Assembly (NCBI RefSeq): GCF_030159855.1 | Contig: NZ_BSNG01000001.1 | Span: 1,302,001-1,366,000 of the forward strand | Length of the DNA: 64,000 bases | Source of the DNA: Devosia yakushimensis | Lineage (GTDB): Bacteria > Pseudomonadota > Alphaproteobacteria > Rhizobiales > Devosiaceae | Direction of reading: 5' to 3' | Part shown: positions 15,781 to 26,630 of the stretch, in pieces | How positions within the stretch are numbered: the stretch's first letter is position 1 | Layout: each line of letters begins with the position of its first letter | Notes under the pieces: model-generated | What the model was told of the DNA's origin: nothing | Database searches by the model: none | Seen by the model: only the letters and a program-made list of their open reading frames with translations | Position numbers and translations under genes: made by a program

Positions 15781-15838
15781 GGAGCGTTTCCAGCAAAAGT
15801 GGCAACGGTTTTGCGGTTCGGAAACGCGACAAATAGAG
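15781..15838 (+). repeat. Palindromic dispersed repeat upstream of the GST gene
   Basis: GCGTTTCC (15784-15791) and GGAAACGC (15820-15827) are inverted; inside them GCAAAA (15793-15798) and TTTTGC (15809-15814) form a nested inverted pair. The same outer flanks occur fused together at 8483-8504. This looks like a dispersed miniature palindrome rather than a gene-specific terminator. Confidence 0.5.
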
Positions 15839-15855
15839 ACTAGGCCGGAACAATC

Positions 15856-16533
15856 ATGAAGCTGCTGATCGGCAATCGCAATTACTCCACCTGGTCCATG
15901 CGGCCCTGGCTGGTACTGCGCCATTTCGAGATTCCGTTCGAGGATGAAGTGCTGCAGCTTTCCGGCGAAGGCTGGCGCGAAACGCTGGCAGTGCGTTCTC
16001 CCACCGGCAAGGTGCCGGTTCTGGTCGATGGCGATCTCGTTATCCCCGAGACCATAGCCATCATCGAATATCTGGCCGACCGCTTCCCGGAAAAGCCCAT
16101 CTGGCCTGCCGAATTGCGGCAGCGGGCGGAAGCGCGGGCCGCTGGTGCGGAAATGCATTCGGCCTTTCAGTCGCTGCGCAGCCATGCCCCGATGAACCTG
16201 CGGGCTTCCCATCCCGGCAAGGTCAATATCGACACCGTCGGCAAGGACCTGCACCGGCTCGAAACCCTGCTGGGCGGCCTTTTGGCGCGCTCGGGCGGTC
16301 CGTTCCTGTTCGGCGCCTTCACGGCCGCCGACGCCATGTATGCCCCCGTTGCCGCCCGCATCCGCACCTATGCGCTGCCGGTCTCCGATGTTCTCAACGG
16401 CTATGTCGAGGCCATCTATAGTCTGCCAGCTTTCCAGGATTGGCTGGCGCTGGCGCTGCGCGAACCCTGGGTGGTGGATGACGACGAAATCGACGTGATT
16501 CAGGGTCGCGTGAAACCGGGGACACTCGCATGA
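15856..16533 (+). CDS. Glutathione S-transferase family protein
   Basis: 225 residues. Thioredoxin-like N-terminal domain begins MKLLIGNRNYSTWSMRPWLVLRHF with the candidate catalytic Ser/Tyr in NYSTWS, then SPTGKVPVLVDGDLVIPETIAIIEYLAD, the conserved cis-Pro (VPVL) and the glutathione-contact ES-like pair ET. The C-terminal helical domain follows from about residue 90, with FLFGAFTAADAMYAPVAARI. Class cannot be fixed. It overlaps the DUF1489 gene by four bases (ATGA). Confidence 0.88.
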   Translation: MKLLIGNRNYSTWSMRPWLVLRHFEIPFEDEVLQLSGEGWRETLAVRSPTGKVPVLVDGDLVIPETIAIIEYLADRFPEKPIWPAELRQRAEARAAGAEMHSAFQSLRSHAPMNLRASHPGKVNIDTVGKDLHRLETLLGGLLARSGGPFLFGAFTAADAMYAPVAARIRTYALPVSDVLNGYVEAIYSLPAFQDWLALALREPWVVDDDEIDVIQGRVKPGTLA

Positions 16534-16955
16534 TCCACATGGTCAAACTCTGCGTCGGGGTATCGAGCCTTGAGGAGCTGGAAAGCTATCGCGACGAGCG
16601 GGCCCATTGGTGGGGTGCCGACTATGGCGAGGACGTGCATGTGCACCGCACCCGCATGCGGCCCAAGCGCGCCGAGGAAATGGAAGGCATTTCCTCGATC
16701 TATTGGGTGATCGCCGGCGCCATCGTCTGCCGCCAGCCCATCCTGCGGCTGGCGCAATATACCGATGAAGAGGGCAAGGATTACTGCGACATCATCATGA
16801 GCCCCGACATGGTGCGCACCGTGCCCTATCCCAAGCGCCCCTTCCAGGGCTGGCGCTATCTCCGCCCGGAAGACGCTCCGCCGGACCTGGGCGCCAACGA
16901 GAACGCGGATTCTCTGGCGCTGGCCGCGGACCTGGCGAAGCTGGGGCTGATCTGA
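16530..16955 (+). CDS. DUF1489-family protein
   Basis: 141-residue protein of a family restricted, as far as I know, to alphaproteobacteria. Family pattern: HMVKLCVGV.S.EEL, HVHRTRMRPKRA.E, SIYWVIAGAIVCRQPILRL and the C-terminal FQGWRYL..EDAP.DL. No catalytic motif is apparent. Translationally coupled to the upstream GST gene; its stop touches the stop of the convergent GST gene with no gap. Confidence 0.88.
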   Translation: MIHMVKLCVGVSSLEELESYRDERAHWWGADYGEDVHVHRTRMRPKRAEEMEGISSIYWVIAGAIVCRQPILRLAQYTDEEGKDYCDIIMSPDMVRTVPYPKRPFQGWRYLRPEDAPPDLGANENADSLALAADLAKLGLI

Positions 16956-17573
16956 TCAGCTCATGACCGGATAGCTATTCGCGAAGGCGGGCAGGGCGTT
17001 GGCCTTGGCCGAGAGCGCGGCCAGCACGGGTCTGGTCTGCCGCGTCAGGGCCGGATGCGCCGTCGCGATGAAATCATAGGCGCAAACCATGGCGATGATG
17101 GCGCCCTTGGGGTGGTCATTGGCCGGCCATTCGGCGGTGGCGGCAAGGGTTTCGAGGTGGTCCAGGCCTGCCGTTATCTGCTGGCTCAGGCGGTCGCGCC
17201 AATCCGGCCATTGGAGGGCCGCGGGGCGGCGGATGGCCTCATAGACCAGTGCGACGCCTTTTTCGGACACGCCATTGGCATAGCCTGCGGTCTGGAGGGC
17301 CACGATCCTGCTTTCGCCGGTTTCCGGAAACAGGCGGGTGCCGGGCTGGGCCGTCTGGTCGAGATAATCGATGATCGCCGAAGTCTCGATCAGATCCATG
17401 CCGTCATCGAGGCGCAGAACGGGAACCCGGCCCAGCGGATTTGCTTCGGTGATGCCTCCAAAATCGGGTTGCAGCACATTGACGATGCGACGCTCGAATG
17501 GGCGGCCTTGCAGCGCAAGCGAAACGGTGACGCGCCGGACAAATGGGGAAAGTCGGCCGCCGAAGAGAATCAT
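16956..17573 (-). CDS. Glutathione S-transferase family protein
   Basis: 205 residues. N-terminal thioredoxin-like domain MILFGGRLSPFVRRVTVSLALQG, with SPFVRR in the active-site position (Ser in place of the Cys seen in beta/omega classes), then NPLGRVPVLRLDDGMDLIETSAIIDYLD. The all-helical C-terminal domain ends with the usual LPAF. Unlike the nearby GST at 15856 it is not in an operon. Substrate unknown. Confidence 0.85.
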   Translation of the reverse strand: MILFGGRLSPFVRRVTVSLALQGRPFERRIVNVLQPDFGGITEANPLGRVPVLRLDDGMDLIETSAIIDYLDQTAQPGTRLFPETGESRIVALQTAGYANGVSEKGVALVYEAIRRPAALQWPDWRDRLSQQITAGLDHLETLAATAEWPANDHPKGAIIAMVCAYDFIATAHPALTRQTRPVLAALSAKANALPAFANSYPVMS

Positions 17574-17666
17574 GGTGGGGTCCTGGGGTGGAAGGGCACA
17601 TCGCCAGAGTGGCCGTCACGCGGCGCCATTGGCAAGTAGGCCTCATCCCCCACAGAAATCGCTGCA

Positions 17667-17681
17667 TTAATCGGGTGTTAA
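17667..17681 (+). promoter_or_regulatory. CtrA box upstream of mipZ copy 1
   Basis: TTAA (17667-17670), seven bases, TTAA (17678-17681): an exact match to the CtrA consensus TTAA-N7-TTAA, and the second half continues as TTAACCAT, the preferred half-site. A second GTTAACCA is at 17710-17717, and between them lies a 10-bp palindrome GTTGATCAAC (17699-17708). The box ends 56 nt before the start codon of mipZ. Binding by CtrA is inference. Confidence 0.6.
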
Positions 17682-17737
17682 CCATCTCGGTCCGATGTGT
17701 TGATCAACGGTTAACCACTCGTGATTTGGAGACGGCG

Positions 17738-18565
17738 ATGGGGCAGGGCGCACATGTCATTGTGGTGGGCAATGAAAAGGGCGGGTCGGGCAAGTCGACC
17801 ACGGCCTTTCACCTGGCCATCTATCTGATGCACCATGGCCACCGCGTCGCGACCATCGATGTGGACAGCCGCCAGCAGACCTTTACCCATTATGTGCGCA
17901 ACCGGCGCGCCTGGACGCGGGATCGGGAGCTCAATGTTCCCAATCCCAAGCATTTCCACCTGCCGACGGCCTGGGGCGATTCCATCAAGGACAATCAGAA
18001 GGCCGAATTGGCCGTGTTCCGCAAAGCCATTGCCGAGGTAGACGGCACGGTGGACTATCTGGTCATCGACACGCCCGGCTTCGATACCAATCTGACCCGG
18101 CTGGCCCACACCATGGCCGATACGCTGGTGACCCCGCTCAATGACAGCCTTATCGATCTCAACGTGCTTGCGCGGGTCGATCCCGAGACCGGCGAGCCGA
18201 TCGAAACCAGCCATTATGCGCGGCTGGTGCAGCGCGCCCGGTCGGAGCGGCTGGCGGCCGATGGCAAGAGCATAGACTGGATACTGGTGCGCAACCGCAT
18301 TTCCATGCTGGGCTCGCGCAATGCCAATCAGGTGCATGCAACGCTGGAGCGCATCGGCGCGCGGTTTGGCTGCCGGGTGGCCGACGGCATTGCCGAGCGC
18401 GTGATTTTCCGCTCGCTCTTTGCCAGCGGAATGACGGTATTCGATCCGCTGGAGGAGGTGGCGCTGGGCGGCACCCCATCCATGTCGCATGTGAGTGCGC
18501 GGCAGGAATACCGCAATCTGGTGGGTGCCCTGCAATTGCCGGTACGCGACCGCATGGCGGCTTAG
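17738..18565 (+). CDS. mipZ: Division-plane positioning ATPase MipZ, copy 1
   Basis: ParA/MinD-type ATPase of alphaproteobacteria that rides on ParB at the chromosome origin and blocks FtsZ assembly near the poles, so that the ring forms at midcell. 275 residues. Deviant Walker A KGGSGKST (residues 14-21) with the signature lysine, switch I IDVDSRQQTFTHYVRNR (Asp in the ParA-type position), Walker B YLVIDTPGFDTNLTRLAH, and the MipZ-specific PLNDSLIDLNVLAR. Start at ATG 17738 with TTGGAGAC upstream. A nearly full-length paralogue follows 121 bp later in tandem. A CtrA box lies upstream. Confidence 0.93.
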   Translation: MGQGAHVIVVGNEKGGSGKSTTAFHLAIYLMHHGHRVATIDVDSRQQTFTHYVRNRRAWTRDRELNVPNPKHFHLPTAWGDSIKDNQKAELAVFRKAIAEVDGTVDYLVIDTPGFDTNLTRLAHTMADTLVTPLNDSLIDLNVLARVDPETGEPIETSHYARLVQRARSERLAADGKSIDWILVRNRISMLGSRNANQVHATLERIGARFGCRVADGIAERVIFRSLFASGMTVFDPLEEVALGGTPSMSHVSARQEYRNLVGALQLPVRDRMAA

Positions 18566-18686
18566 TTCGTCACCGTCATTCCCGGCCGCTCCTTCAAGGG
18601 AGCCTTTCAAACAATTGTTGATACTACGACCCTTGCCGGGGCGTGCGAAACACTGACAATACCGGCAGTTTCAGGAGTGATTTGCC

Positions 18687-19526
18687 GTGCGACAGGGGCC
18701 GCATGTCATCGTCGTCGGCAATGAGAAAGGCGGGTCGGGCAAATCGACCACGGCCTTTCACCTGGTCATTTACCTGCTCTATCAGGGCTATCGCGTCGCT
18801 TCGATCGATGTGGATAGCCGCCAGCAGACTTTTACCCATTATGTGCGCAACCGGCGCGATTGGAGCCGGAAGCATGGGTTGAACCTGCCCCATCCCACCC
18901 ATTTCCATTTGCCGCTGGCGCGTGGGGATTCGGTCAAGGAAAACCACCAGCGCGAATTCGAGCTGTTCCGGCAGGCCATAGGCGAAGTCGAGCACGATAC
19001 CGATTTCCTCGTCATCGATACGCCGGGCTTCGATACCAATCTGACCCGGCTCGCCCATTCCCTGGCCGATACGTTGATCACTCCGGTCAATGACAGCCTC
19101 ATCGACCTCAATGTCATGGCCCGCATGGACCCGGTGACCGGCGAGCCGCGCGAAATGAGCCATTATGCCCGCCTGGTGCAGCGGGCGCGCTCGGAGCGGC
19201 TGGCCATCGATGGCAAGACCATCGATTGGGTGCTGGTGCGCAACCGCATTTCGATGCTCTCGTCCCGCAGCATGCGTCAGGTCCAGACCATGCTGGAGCG
19301 GATCGCGGCACGGTTCGGCTGCCGCGTCGCCGAAGGCATTGCCGAGCGCGTCGTCTTCCGCTCGCTCTTTCCCATGGGGCTGACCGTTTTCGATCCGCTG
19401 GACGAAAGTCTGCTGGGCGGCGCGCCCTCACTGTCACATGTGGGCGCGCGGGAGGAATACCGGAGCCTGGTCGCAGCGCTGAACCTGCCGGCGGGGTCCC
19501 GGACCCCAGCCTCGGCGGAAGCGTAA
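18687..19526 (+). CDS. mipZ: Division-plane positioning ATPase MipZ, copy 2
   Basis: Second MipZ in tandem, 279 residues, GTG start with CAGGAGTGA upstream. All motifs of copy 1 are kept: KGGSGKST, IDVDSRQQTFTHYVRNRR, FLVIDTPGFDTNLTRLAH, PVNDSLIDLNVMAR and the long block SHYARLVQRARSERLA. By eye about three quarters of positions match copy 1; differences cluster in the loop after residue 60 and at the C-terminus (here GSRTPASAEA). Both copies look intact, so neither is obviously a decaying duplicate. The 121-bp gap between them has a weak GC hairpin but no repeat of the CtrA box. Confidence 0.9.
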   Translation: MRQGPHVIVVGNEKGGSGKSTTAFHLVIYLLYQGYRVASIDVDSRQQTFTHYVRNRRDWSRKHGLNLPHPTHFHLPLARGDSVKENHQREFELFRQAIGEVEHDTDFLVIDTPGFDTNLTRLAHSLADTLITPVNDSLIDLNVMARMDPVTGEPREMSHYARLVQRARSERLAIDGKTIDWVLVRNRISMLSSRSMRQVQTMLERIAARFGCRVAEGIAERVVFRSLFPMGLTVFDPLDESLLGGAPSLSHVGAREEYRSLVAALNLPAGSRTPASAEA

Positions 19527-19538
19527 CAGGCCCGTGGG

Positions 19539-20561
19539 CTACGCCTCCACAAGATTGGCGAGCACGATCTCCCGCCAGATGCGCGTGGGCGTGACCCAGG
19601 CGTCCCAGGCATTGTATTTGCCCGCCAGGATGACGGCGGCAAGGCCCGCGTCGGGCATCAGCCAGAGGCGCTGGCCGCCATTGCCGAAGCCGCCCGCCCA
19701 TTTCTGCTCGCCGGGCAGGGCGGGCGTTGGCGCCTGGCCCAAAAACCACAGCCTGCCATAGTCGAGCCCGTCGCCGGTTCCGATTGCCGGTGCCAATGAC
19801 GCCTCGATCCATTCGCGGGAAACCACGCGCTGCCCATTCAACTCGCCATAATTGAGCACGAGTTCGCCAATGCGCAGCAGATCGCGCGGACGCAACCTCA
19901 GCCCGGAGGCCGCCGACGGCACGCCATCGGGGCCCGAGGACCATTCGAATTCATCGATACCCAAGGGCGTGAAAAGCGCCTCGCGAGCAAAATCGGGCAG
20001 GGACTGGCCGGTTCCGCGCGCGATGAGGGCTCCGATCAGCGCGACACTGCCGCCCGAATAGATCCAGCGCGTGCCTGCTTCGGCCACAACGGGGCGTTCG
20101 AGGATGAAGCGATAGCGGTCCGGCGCATTTTCCATCGCGATCTCGCTATTGAGCGGGTCGGTGTAGGGGCGCTCCTCGTCCCATTCGAGGCCCATGGTCA
20201 TGGTCAGCGCATGCTCGATGGTGAGCCCGGCCTTGGTGGCGTCCGCAGCCAGGTCCGGATAGTCGGGGAATTGCGCCATGAGCGGCGCATCGACCGGCGG
20301 GACAAGGCCCCGATCCAGCGCTATGCCATAGAGCAGGCTAACCACGCTTTTCGTCACCGAGCGCAGGTCATGGAGCGTTGCGGCGTCGAATGTGACATTG
20401 CCCAGCGGCTGGCCCCAGTTCTGGTCCTCACCCGAATAATAGCGCTCGAGCGCCAATTCGCCGCGATGGCCGACCAGAACGGCATGCAAGTCGCGAAGCA
20501 GGCCGGCTTCGATACCGGCTTCGAGCTTACGGGAAAGGCTGGGATCGAAAGAGTGCGGCAT
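19539..20561 (-). CDS. Serine hydrolase, class C beta-lactamase/esterase family
   Basis: 340 residues from ATG 20561, which has GGAG 6 nt upstream; a GTG at 20573 would add MEPA. The catalytic SxxK is SVTK (in DLRSVTKSVVSLLYG). The tyrosine motif is YSGG (in RWIYSGGSVALIGALI) rather than the YSN of true class C enzymes, and the KTG/HTG box region reads GFGNGGQ. No signal peptide is visible, so a cytoplasmic esterase or peptidase is more likely than a beta-lactamase. Single gene; ends 12 bp from mipZ copy 2, convergently. Confidence 0.85.
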   Translation of the reverse strand: MPHSFDPSLSRKLEAGIEAGLLRDLHAVLVGHRGELALERYYSGEDQNWGQPLGNVTFDAATLHDLRSVTKSVVSLLYGIALDRGLVPPVDAPLMAQFPDYPDLAADATKAGLTIEHALTMTMGLEWDEERPYTDPLNSEIAMENAPDRYRFILERPVVAEAGTRWIYSGGSVALIGALIARGTGQSLPDFAREALFTPLGIDEFEWSSGPDGVPSAASGLRLRPRDLLRIGELVLNYGELNGQRVVSREWIEASLAPAIGTGDGLDYGRLWFLGQAPTPALPGEQKWAGGFGNGGQRLWLMPDAGLAAVILAGKYNAWDAWVTPTRIWREIVLANLVEA

Positions 20562-20669
20562 GGCTGGCTCCACAGGATTGCACGCGGAGGCTAGCGAAAT
20601 ATCGCGAAAAAATGCAAGCGGGTGTGAGGGGCGCTACTTGGCGATATCACTTAACTCTTCCAACCACCG

Positions 20670-20759
20670 TATCTCCCTCGGGCTTGACCCGAGGGCCATT
20701 CTCAATCTGGCACAAGTGGCGGAAGGCCCTCGGATCAAGTCCGAGGGAAGCGATTGTGG
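20670..20759 (+). repeat. Compound palindromic repeat A, copy 1
   Basis: Two 21-22-nt palindromes, CCTCGGGCTTGACCCGAGG (20676-20694) and CCCTCGGATCAAGTCCGAGG (20727-20746), separated by a spacer containing TGGCACAAGTGGCGGAAGG. The reverse complement of the whole ~90-bp unit matches 26779-26870 almost base for base, and a third copy lies at 29571-29665 in this orientation. Confidence 0.85.
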
Positions 20760-20800
20760 ATGAGGCTTTGTTGGAGTTCGCAGGCCCTCACCCCCCACCA

Positions 20801-20879
20801 CGTCATTCCCGCGCAGGCGGGAATCCATTCTTATGGAGCAAGAAGCCAAGAGTGGATTCCCGCCTGCGCGGGAATGACG
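20801..20879. repeat. Palindromic repeat B, full copy
   Basis: A perfect 27-bp inverted repeat, left arm 20801-20827 (begins CGTCATTCCCGCGCAGGCGG) and right arm 20853-20879 (ends CTGCGCGGGAATGACG), enclosing 25 nt. Part of the same motif repeats at 20881-20898. A shortened copy is at 29458-29524. The 380-bp gap here holds repeats A and B and no gene. Confidence 0.85.
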
Positions 20880-20941
20880 CCGTGGATTCCCGCGTCATAG
20901 GTGCAAGCTTCTTGCAGCCAGCCTGCGCGCCGGCCCAACCC

Positions 20942-21211
20942 CTACCGCTTGCCAAAGCTCATGCGCAGGGCACGTTTGCCGCCTGGGGCGAAGACGTCGA
21001 TATCGATATGGACCGGCTCCTGCACCATGCGGCGGGTGCGGGCGGAGAGGGCCATGACCACGCCGAGCAGGTCACCGACGCCGCGGCGGCGGGGCAGCAT
21101 GCGGCCGGTCATTCCCGCCAGCACGCGGTTGCGCGCGTCCATGTCTTCCGAAATCAGGGCCGAACGGCCAATGAAATTGGCAAGCTCGGCAAGGGCAGTA
21201 CGTTCGCTCAT
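20942..21211 (-). CDS. Conserved-looking hypothetical protein
   Basis: 89 residues, MSERTALAELANFIGRSALI, then a central basic LPRRRG segment, GDLLGVVMALSARTRRM, and a C-terminal HIDIDVFAPGGKRALRMSF. I do not recognise the family. It is soluble, has no Cys, and lies 84 nt downstream of the D,D-carboxypeptidase gene on the same strand, so it may be cotranscribed. Confidence 0.55.
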   Translation of the reverse strand: MSERTALAELANFIGRSALISEDMDARNRVLAGMTGRMLPRRRGVGDLLGVVMALSARTRRMVQEPVHIDIDVFAPGGKRALRMSFGKR

Positions 21212-21295
21212 TGGGCTACTCCAAACACAGGCACCAATTTGCTTCCCTGTCGCCGGCGATACGTGCCGCCGGCTCGTTTGTCGTAAGGCTTGCGA

Positions 21296-22882
21296 TCAGC
21301 TCTGCATCGCCAGGCACGAGAGATTCTGCTGCTTGAGCTGATTGCACATGGCCGTCGCGTCATCGCGGTCGCCGAAGCCGACGAAGCGGGCGCGGAAGAA
21401 GGTCTGGCCGTTCTTTTCGAAGCGTTCCACATAGGAGCGGAAGTCGCCCAGGGTACCGACCTTGCCGGCCGCGTCCGAAAGCATGGCGCGGGCGCTGTCT
21501 TCCGAGGGACCGGCGCCGATCTGGACGACCCAGCCACCAGGGACGGGATCGGCCGCGGCAACCTGCACGGAGCCCGAGGTCATGAGGTCGACCGGCTGGC
21601 CACCCTGATTGCCGACATCGGCCGGCGGCTGCATGTCGAGCGGGGCGGAAGGCGCCGTCTGGCCGAGAGCGGTCGGCGGGGCACCCAGATTATAGGTGTC
21701 GCTCAGCCATGCGCCGATGACGTCTTGGCTGGGATAGGCGGGCTGCGGCGCCTGACTGGGCGCGGCGAGGATGTTGGCGGCCTGGACGGCGGGCTGCAGG
21801 CCCAGATCGGCCGGCATGGGCTGCGGCACCGGCGCGGCATTGGCGACGGCCACTTCGGGCGCCACGGCACGCGGCTGGGCCTGGGCGCCATTGGCGGCCA
21901 CAAGCTGAGCCAGGCGGAAGCCGGGCAGGGGCATGGGAACCACGAAAACCGGCTGCGTCGGCTGGGCCACGGCGACCTGCACATTGCCCTGGCGGCCCGG
22001 CTGGGGGATCATGGCGGTCTGCAGATAATTGCCCTGGCGGCTCTTGGGCAGGTAATTGGCGACCAGCTGGCGGACCTTTTCGTCACGCGAGGCGCTGGAG
22101 TTGAAGCCGAAGGCGACAACGACGATGTGGCGGTTGTCGCGGCGGGCGGCAGTCAGCAGGTTGGAACCGGCGGCATTGATGTAGCCGGTCTTGATGCCGT
22201 CGACGGCGCCCATATAGCCCAGCACGCGATTGTGGTTGCCATAGGTGTTCTTGCCGTAGCTGAAGCTCTTGGTCTGGAAGAACTCGTAATAGTTCGGGAA
22301 GTGCTGGTAGACGGCGATACCCAGAATGGCCTGGTCGCGAACGGTCGTCACCTGGCCGCCATCGGGCAGGCCCGAGGCGTTGCGATAGGTGGTGTTGCGC
22401 ATGCCCAGGGCGCGGGCCGTGGCGGTCATGCGCTCGGCGAATTTTTCTTCCGAACCGGAGATATGCTCGGCGATGACGCGAGCCATGTCATTTGCCGACA
22501 GGGTTACCAATGCCTTGATGGCATCTTCCACCGTGATGGTCGAACCGGCGCGCAGGCCCAGCTTGGTCGGCACGGCCGCCGCGGCATAGCGCGACACCGT
22601 CATCTTGGTGGAAAGCTTGATATTGCCTGCGCTCAGCTCCTGGAACAGCACATAGAGCGTCATGACCTTGGTGACGGAGGCGGGATAGCGGCGGCTATCG
22701 GCGGCCTCTTCATACATCACCTTGCCGGATTTGGCATCGACCACGATACCGGCATATTTGCGAAGGTTTTCAATGGCCTGTGCGGGCGCCACAGCGTGGG
22801 CGCTGACCGCAAACAGGACGAGGACTGCGGCAAAGGCGCGGACAACGACGCTACGCCATGGGGTTTTCGCCTGAGAAGCCAC
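21296..22882 (-). CDS. D-alanyl-D-alanine carboxypeptidase with C-terminal SPOR domain
   Basis: Low-molecular-weight penicillin-binding protein (S11) that trims the terminal D-Ala from peptidoglycan stem peptides. 528 residues from a GTG at 22882, chosen because TTGGAG sits 6 nt upstream and a signal peptide follows (VLVLFAVSAHAVAPAQA). Catalytic motifs: SVTK (Ser69-Lys72), SAN (129-131), KTG (231-233). After about residue 275 comes a long Pro/Ala/Gln linker, then a SPOR domain (about 445-528, beginning GGWVVQIGAG) that in other proteins binds denuded septal glycan. A septum-targeted PBP is therefore likely. Confidence 0.93.
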   Translation of the reverse strand: MASQAKTPWRSVVVRAFAAVLVLFAVSAHAVAPAQAIENLRKYAGIVVDAKSGKVMYEEAADSRRYPASVTKVMTLYVLFQELSAGNIKLSTKMTVSRYAAAAVPTKLGLRAGSTITVEDAIKALVTLSANDMARVIAEHISGSEEKFAERMTATARALGMRNTTYRNASGLPDGGQVTTVRDQAILGIAVYQHFPNYYEFFQTKSFSYGKNTYGNHNRVLGYMGAVDGIKTGYINAAGSNLLTAARRDNRHIVVVAFGFNSSASRDEKVRQLVANYLPKSRQGNYLQTAMIPQPGRQGNVQVAVAQPTQPVFVVPMPLPGFRLAQLVAANGAQAQPRAVAPEVAVANAAPVPQPMPADLGLQPAVQAANILAAPSQAPQPAYPSQDVIGAWLSDTYNLGAPPTALGQTAPSAPLDMQPPADVGNQGGQPVDLMTSGSVQVAAADPVPGGWVVQIGAGPSEDSARAMLSDAAGKVGTLGDFRSYVERFEKNGQTFFRARFVGFGDRDDATAMCNQLKQQNLSCLAMQS

Positions 22883-23105
22883 CCGATACTCCAACTCTTC
22901 TTCATCGGACGCTTCTGCGCCCGTACGCGACAACATGATTGGCGGATGGCTCCGGGGTGCCCCAACACTCCGGTCTATCCTCTCCTTTTTGGAGAGTACT
23001 GGCCCGCCGTTACCATTCCGTAAAATGCCACCGAATTTGTCACGAGTGTGGAGAGATGGTCACGCAGGCGGTGTAGGCTAGCGGGAGGATCGAGGTGAGC
23101 GGACG

Positions 23106-23741
23106 ATGAAACTCTATACGCGATGGCAGAATTCAGCGGGTGAGCGGGTGCGGATCGCGCTCAATCTCAAGGGGCTGGATTACGATTATGTCAGCGTCAC
23201 TACGCTTGGTGCCGAGGCCTATGCCGCGATCAATCCGCAGGGCTTGATGCCGGCGCTGGAGCTGGATGGGCAGATCTTCACGCAATCGGTGGCCATTCTC
23301 GACCTGCTCGAAAGCCGGTTCCCGCAACGGCCCCTGTTGCCGGCTGATCTGGCGCTTCGGGCCCTCTCGATTGCCTTTGGGGCGACAATAGCCTCCGAAA
23401 TGCATGCGCTGACGGTCAACCGGGTGCGGCGCTACCTGGCCGATCATGCCATGGACGATGCCGATGTGGCCGGCTGGGTACAGCATTGGCAGCGCGAGGG
23501 CTTTGTCGCGCTTGAGGCCTTGCTGGCCCGGCGCGAGCAGGCTTGGCCCTTCTGCTATGGCGAGGAGCCAGGTTGGGCCGACCTGCATCTGGTGCCCCAG
23601 GTCGCCGCGGCGCGGCGGCTCAGCGTGCCGCTGGAGCGCTTTCCGCTGCTGGTGGAGATTGCCGGGCGCTGCGAGGCGCTGCCCGCTTTCATCGCCGCGC
23701 GGCCGGATAGCCAACCCGATTTCCCCGGGAAAGCCCAATAG
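23106..23741 (+). CDS. maiA: Zeta-class GST, probable maleylacetoacetate isomerase
   Basis: 211 residues. The N-terminal motif NSAGERVRIALNLKGLDYDYVSV matches the zeta-class S-S-A-x-x-R-V-R-I-A-L pattern, but with NSAGE in place of the classical SSAS/C, followed by NPQGLMPALELDGQIFTQSVAILDLLE (glutathione contact QS). The C-terminal part has the zeta features ASEMHAL.NRVRRYL and YGEEPGWADLHLVPQV. Zeta GSTs isomerise maleylacetoacetate or maleylpyruvate in aromatic catabolism. No such pathway gene is near, so the exact substrate is open. Confidence 0.8.
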   Translation: MKLYTRWQNSAGERVRIALNLKGLDYDYVSVTTLGAEAYAAINPQGLMPALELDGQIFTQSVAILDLLESRFPQRPLLPADLALRALSIAFGATIASEMHALTVNRVRRYLADHAMDDADVAGWVQHWQREGFVALEALLARREQAWPFCYGEEPGWADLHLVPQVAAARRLSVPLERFPLLVEIAGRCEALPAFIAARPDSQPDFPGKAQ

Positions 23742-23858
23742 CCGGGCTTTTCGGGCCGTCACAAAAACGCGATGCATTGCCCCTTAACACGGGCCTGATT
23801 TTGCCTACATAATGGTTCCACCATGCTGCTTCGTTTCTCTTGCGACAGATGCCTTCCT

Positions 23859-24278
23859 ATGACCGATATTGACCTCCTCGCCATGACCGATGAGGCCCCG
23901 GGCGCATTGCGTCTGGAGCCCGTGCCCGCTTGGGCCGGACCCAAGGAGGATGATGCCGGCAAGGATGGCGGCGGCAAGAACAGCACCGAAACCGGGACCA
24001 TCACCAAGACCCGGCCAAAAACCAAGCGGCCCAATCTCTACCGCGTGCTTTTGCTGAATGACGACTATACTCCGATGGAGTTTGTCGTGCTCGTCCTGCA
24101 GGATGTATTCAACAAGTCACGCGAGGAGGCGATGCGCATCATGCTGCATGTTCACCAAAAGGGGGTGGGTGAATGCGGCGTCTATCCATACGAGGTTGCC
24201 GAAACCAAGGTGACCCGCGTCATGGACACTGCACGCAAAAATCAGCATCCGCTGCAATGCGTGATGGAAAAGCAATAG
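23859..24278 (+). CDS. clpS: ATP-dependent Clp protease adaptor ClpS
   Basis: N-end-rule adaptor that delivers N-degron proteins to ClpA. 139 residues from ATG 23859; a start at 23823 is possible and neither has a strong ribosome site. After a charged, flexible N-terminal tail (about 1-45) comes the core: YRVLLLNDDYTPMEFVVLVLQDVF (the N-degron pocket DD.TPM), H...GVGECGVYPYEVAETKV. It is followed by clpA 9 nt downstream, the usual pair. Confidence 0.93.
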   Translation: MTDIDLLAMTDEAPGALRLEPVPAWAGPKEDDAGKDGGGKNSTETGTITKTRPKTKRPNLYRVLLLNDDYTPMEFVVLVLQDVFNKSREEAMRIMLHVHQKGVGECGVYPYEVAETKVTRVMDTARKNQHPLQCVMEKQ

Positions 24279-24287
24279 GAACATCAT

Positions 24288-26627
<2,340 letters not shown>

Positions 26628-26630
26628 AGC

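Noticed and set aside
20670..20879. CRISPR array
   Set aside because: The repeats are palindromic, few, unequally spaced and occur in both orientations, with no cas gene.
21290..23023. Long open frame antisense to the D,D-carboxypeptidase
   Set aside because: No domain features; SVTK, SAN and KTG motifs all lie on the minus strand.
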